Below are positions 20,268-21,480 of a stretch of DNA of 21,480 nt, in pieces. Source of the stretch: Promethearchaeota archaeon. Lineage in GTDB: Archaea > Asgardarchaeota > Lokiarchaeia > Sigyniarchaeales > SOKP01. Location: NCBI GenBank assembly GCA_030615145.1, contig JAUWZT010000023.1, positions 1-21,480 of the forward strand, given 5' to 3'. Numbering within the stretch: position 1 is the first letter of the stretch; each line of letters begins with the position of its first letter. Below the pieces are notes generated by a model. The model did not search any database. It worked only from the letters and a program-made list of their open reading frames with translations, and was not told the DNA's origin. The position numbers and the translations under genes were made by a program.

Positions 20268-21480
20268 CTATTTGAGTTTCTTCACCTTTCTTTTGATGAC
20301 AATTATTAAGAGACCTATAAGATGCGCGCTAAGAAGTATAAAAATTCCTATATCGTATCCTAGAATAGCTTGCTCGGCACTTTGAATAATTAGATCCAAC
20401 GATAGGTCGTCTTCTGCATTTAATTGGACCAAAACGTAATTATTGTATAATAGACTTACTTTACCAGGGTTTGTGGATAGATTAAGAGATAATTCGGTTG
20501 TACCATTAATCCAAATATCTTGACTATAAATCTCATATCCTGATATGTCATAGATGGCTAGAGGAACTTGTTGCGAATACGCATAATCGTTCAGGGGCAT
20601 GTTAATATCTTCAATTGTTAGATTTAAGATCTTCGTTGATGCATTGTAATTATGCTCCGAGAATGAATATTTTGGAAGATAGGGGTTATCGAACCACGGG
20701 AAAAAGAACCAATCTAACGATTGCCCTACTACAGCTTCGAATGCTTGCTGTATATCTGACAAAACCACGAGCTTAAATTTGTAATTCTCAAAATAATACC
20801 TTAATCCAGCGATGAAATTTGAATGCCCTATAGTTTGGCGTAATTTTTCGAAGATAAGAGGTGCTTTAGTATATGCAACATACCAATAATCAGTATTAGT
20901 ATCTATACATTCGTAAATAGTTTGGTTGATCTTTGAACCCATCACCATTTTCACAAAGTAGATTCTAACTTCTTGAATATAAGGTGTACTTTGGAAGTGT
21001 TCCCAATCTCCGTAATAATATTCACCGTAATAGTCGGTCGACCAACACGTAATACCTTCGTCTAAAAAGCCCACATCGATTTCGTCGTTTCCTACTAAGT
21101 TATACCACCATTGGTGGCCTAATTCATGGGCAATAAGCAATTCTAAATAATGTCGCTTATATGAAAGGGAGGCATTCCAATTGTCCATAGATTCGGTTAT
21201 ATAAACTTGATTTGGATATTCCATACCCCCATACCAAGTATATTCTTCCACAACATTAAGGGTTGGATAAGGATAAGTTCCAAAAGTGTTATTATACAGA
21301 GAAAGCGCTTGTTCGGAGTAATTTAAGGCAAAAATTGTCCATATATAGCCAGATTTAGGAAGATAATAAACTGAAAGGTTTACTCCATTTGAAATTTTCG
21401 ATTCTACTTGAAAGTATCGAGAAGCTGAAAAGGTGACCTCTCGAACGGGATAAATGGGGTTAAAACGATAGAAGGTCGTT
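20268..21480 (-). CDS. Membrane-anchored M1-family metallopeptidase (5' end outside window)
   Basis: The frame is open from the right window edge to the stop at 20268, giving about 403 residues of the C-terminal part; a GTG at 21251 lies inside the domain and is not the start. Zinc-peptidase motifs are present: substrate-binding WYGGMEYP (the GxMEN-type loop), HELGHQWW with the two zinc histidines and catalytic glutamate, and the third zinc ligand in FLDEGITCW, 19 residues after the second histidine. A FEKLRQTIG helix and the DWFFFPW segment fit the M1 helical region. A beta-type domain follows, then a hydrophobic segment (GIFILLSAHLIGLLIIVI) and a Lys-rich tail, so the enzyme is probably anchored outside the cell by its C-terminus. 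It is expected to trim N-terminal residues from peptides. It converges with the tRNA gene 37 bp away. Confidence 0.93.
   Translation of the reverse strand, partial: TTFYRFNPIYPVREVTFSASRYFQVESKISNGVNLSVYYLPKSGYIWTIFALNYSEQALSLYNNTFGTYPYPTLNVVEEYTWYGGMEYPNQVYITESMDNWNASLSYKRHYLELLIAHELGHQWWYNLVGNDEIDVGFLDEGITCWSTDYYGEYYYGDWEHFQSTPYIQEVRIYFVKMVMGSKINQTIYECIDTNTDYWYVAYTKAPLIFEKLRQTIGHSNFIAGLRYYFENYKFKLVVLSDIQQAFEAVVGQSLDWFFFPWFDNPYLPKYSFSEHNYNASTKILNLTIEDINMPLNDYAYSQQVPLAIYDISGYEIYSQDIWINGTTELSLNLSTNPGKVSLLYNNYVLVQLNAEDDLSLDLIIQSAEQAILGYDIGIFILLSAHLIGLLIIVIKRKVKKLK

Noticed and set aside
21249..21251. GTG at 21251 as the start of the M1 peptidase
   Set aside because: The same frame continues upstream to the window edge with sensible M1-type sequence, and the GTG lies a few residues before the GGMEYP substrate loop, well inside the domain.

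Overview
The window looks like chromosomal DNA of an Asgard archaeon, most like Lokiarchaeia (inferred from gene content only). Support comes from an E1-like and an E2-like ubiquitin-pathway enzyme, several Ras/Arf-type small GTPases, a roadblock-like protein next to a GTPase with a longin/roadblock-like N-terminus, a giant coiled-coil/TPR-like repeat protein, C1:G72 tRNA-Tyr identity elements, archaeal-type introns and low G+C DNA. No CRISPR array, rRNA or intact insertion sequence is visible.

Layout. 1-554 (-): UPF0280-type protein, cut by the window edge. 642-3323 (+): roadblock-like protein, then a 709-residue multidomain GTPase. 3457-4875 (+): aspartokinase. 4937-5554 (+): small methyltransferase-like protein. 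5604-6131 (-): Rab/Arf-like GTPase. 6367-8334 (-): RACo-type [2Fe-2S]/ASKHA ATPase, a corrinoid-protein reactivator family. 8557-13482 (+): 1641-residue cytoplasmic protein with fourteen helical-hairpin units joined by long charged helices. 13490-15025 (-): membrane-anchored subtilase. 15103-16680 (+): E1-like enzyme. 16741-16953 (-): decayed TnpB tail. 17008-17505 (+): conserved small protein. 17566-18189 (-): HAD phosphatase. 18272-19153 (-): QueG-like dicluster Fe-S protein. 19299-19838 (-): E2-like enzyme. 20079-20230 (+): tRNA-Tyr with two introns. 20268-21480 (-): membrane-anchored M1 metallopeptidase, cut by the right edge.

The most notable observation is in the E2 gene. Its reading frame is broken by one in-frame TAG, exactly between the conserved YPFxPP and HPNI motifs. 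The DNA there folds as an archaeal bulge-helix-bulge (BHB) splice motif. Excision of 30 nt at the standard positions removes the stop and restores exactly nine residues between PP and HPN, the number in ordinary E2 enzymes. A few hundred bases away, tRNA-Tyr carries an intron in the anticodon loop and a second in the T-loop with a near-ideal BHB. The ubiquitin-conjugation pathway may therefore depend on the tRNA-splicing endonuclease to mature an mRNA.

Working picture: E1 (C263) would activate a ubiquitin-like protein and pass it to the spliced E2 (C89). The modifier and any ligase are not in the window. The roadblock/GTPase pair, the Rab/Arf-like GTPase and the giant repeat protein suggest a cytoplasmic signalling or scaffold layer. 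Two surface proteases and two proteins of corrinoid-linked families fit an anaerobic peptide-using, acetyl-CoA-pathway lifestyle; that last point is inference.
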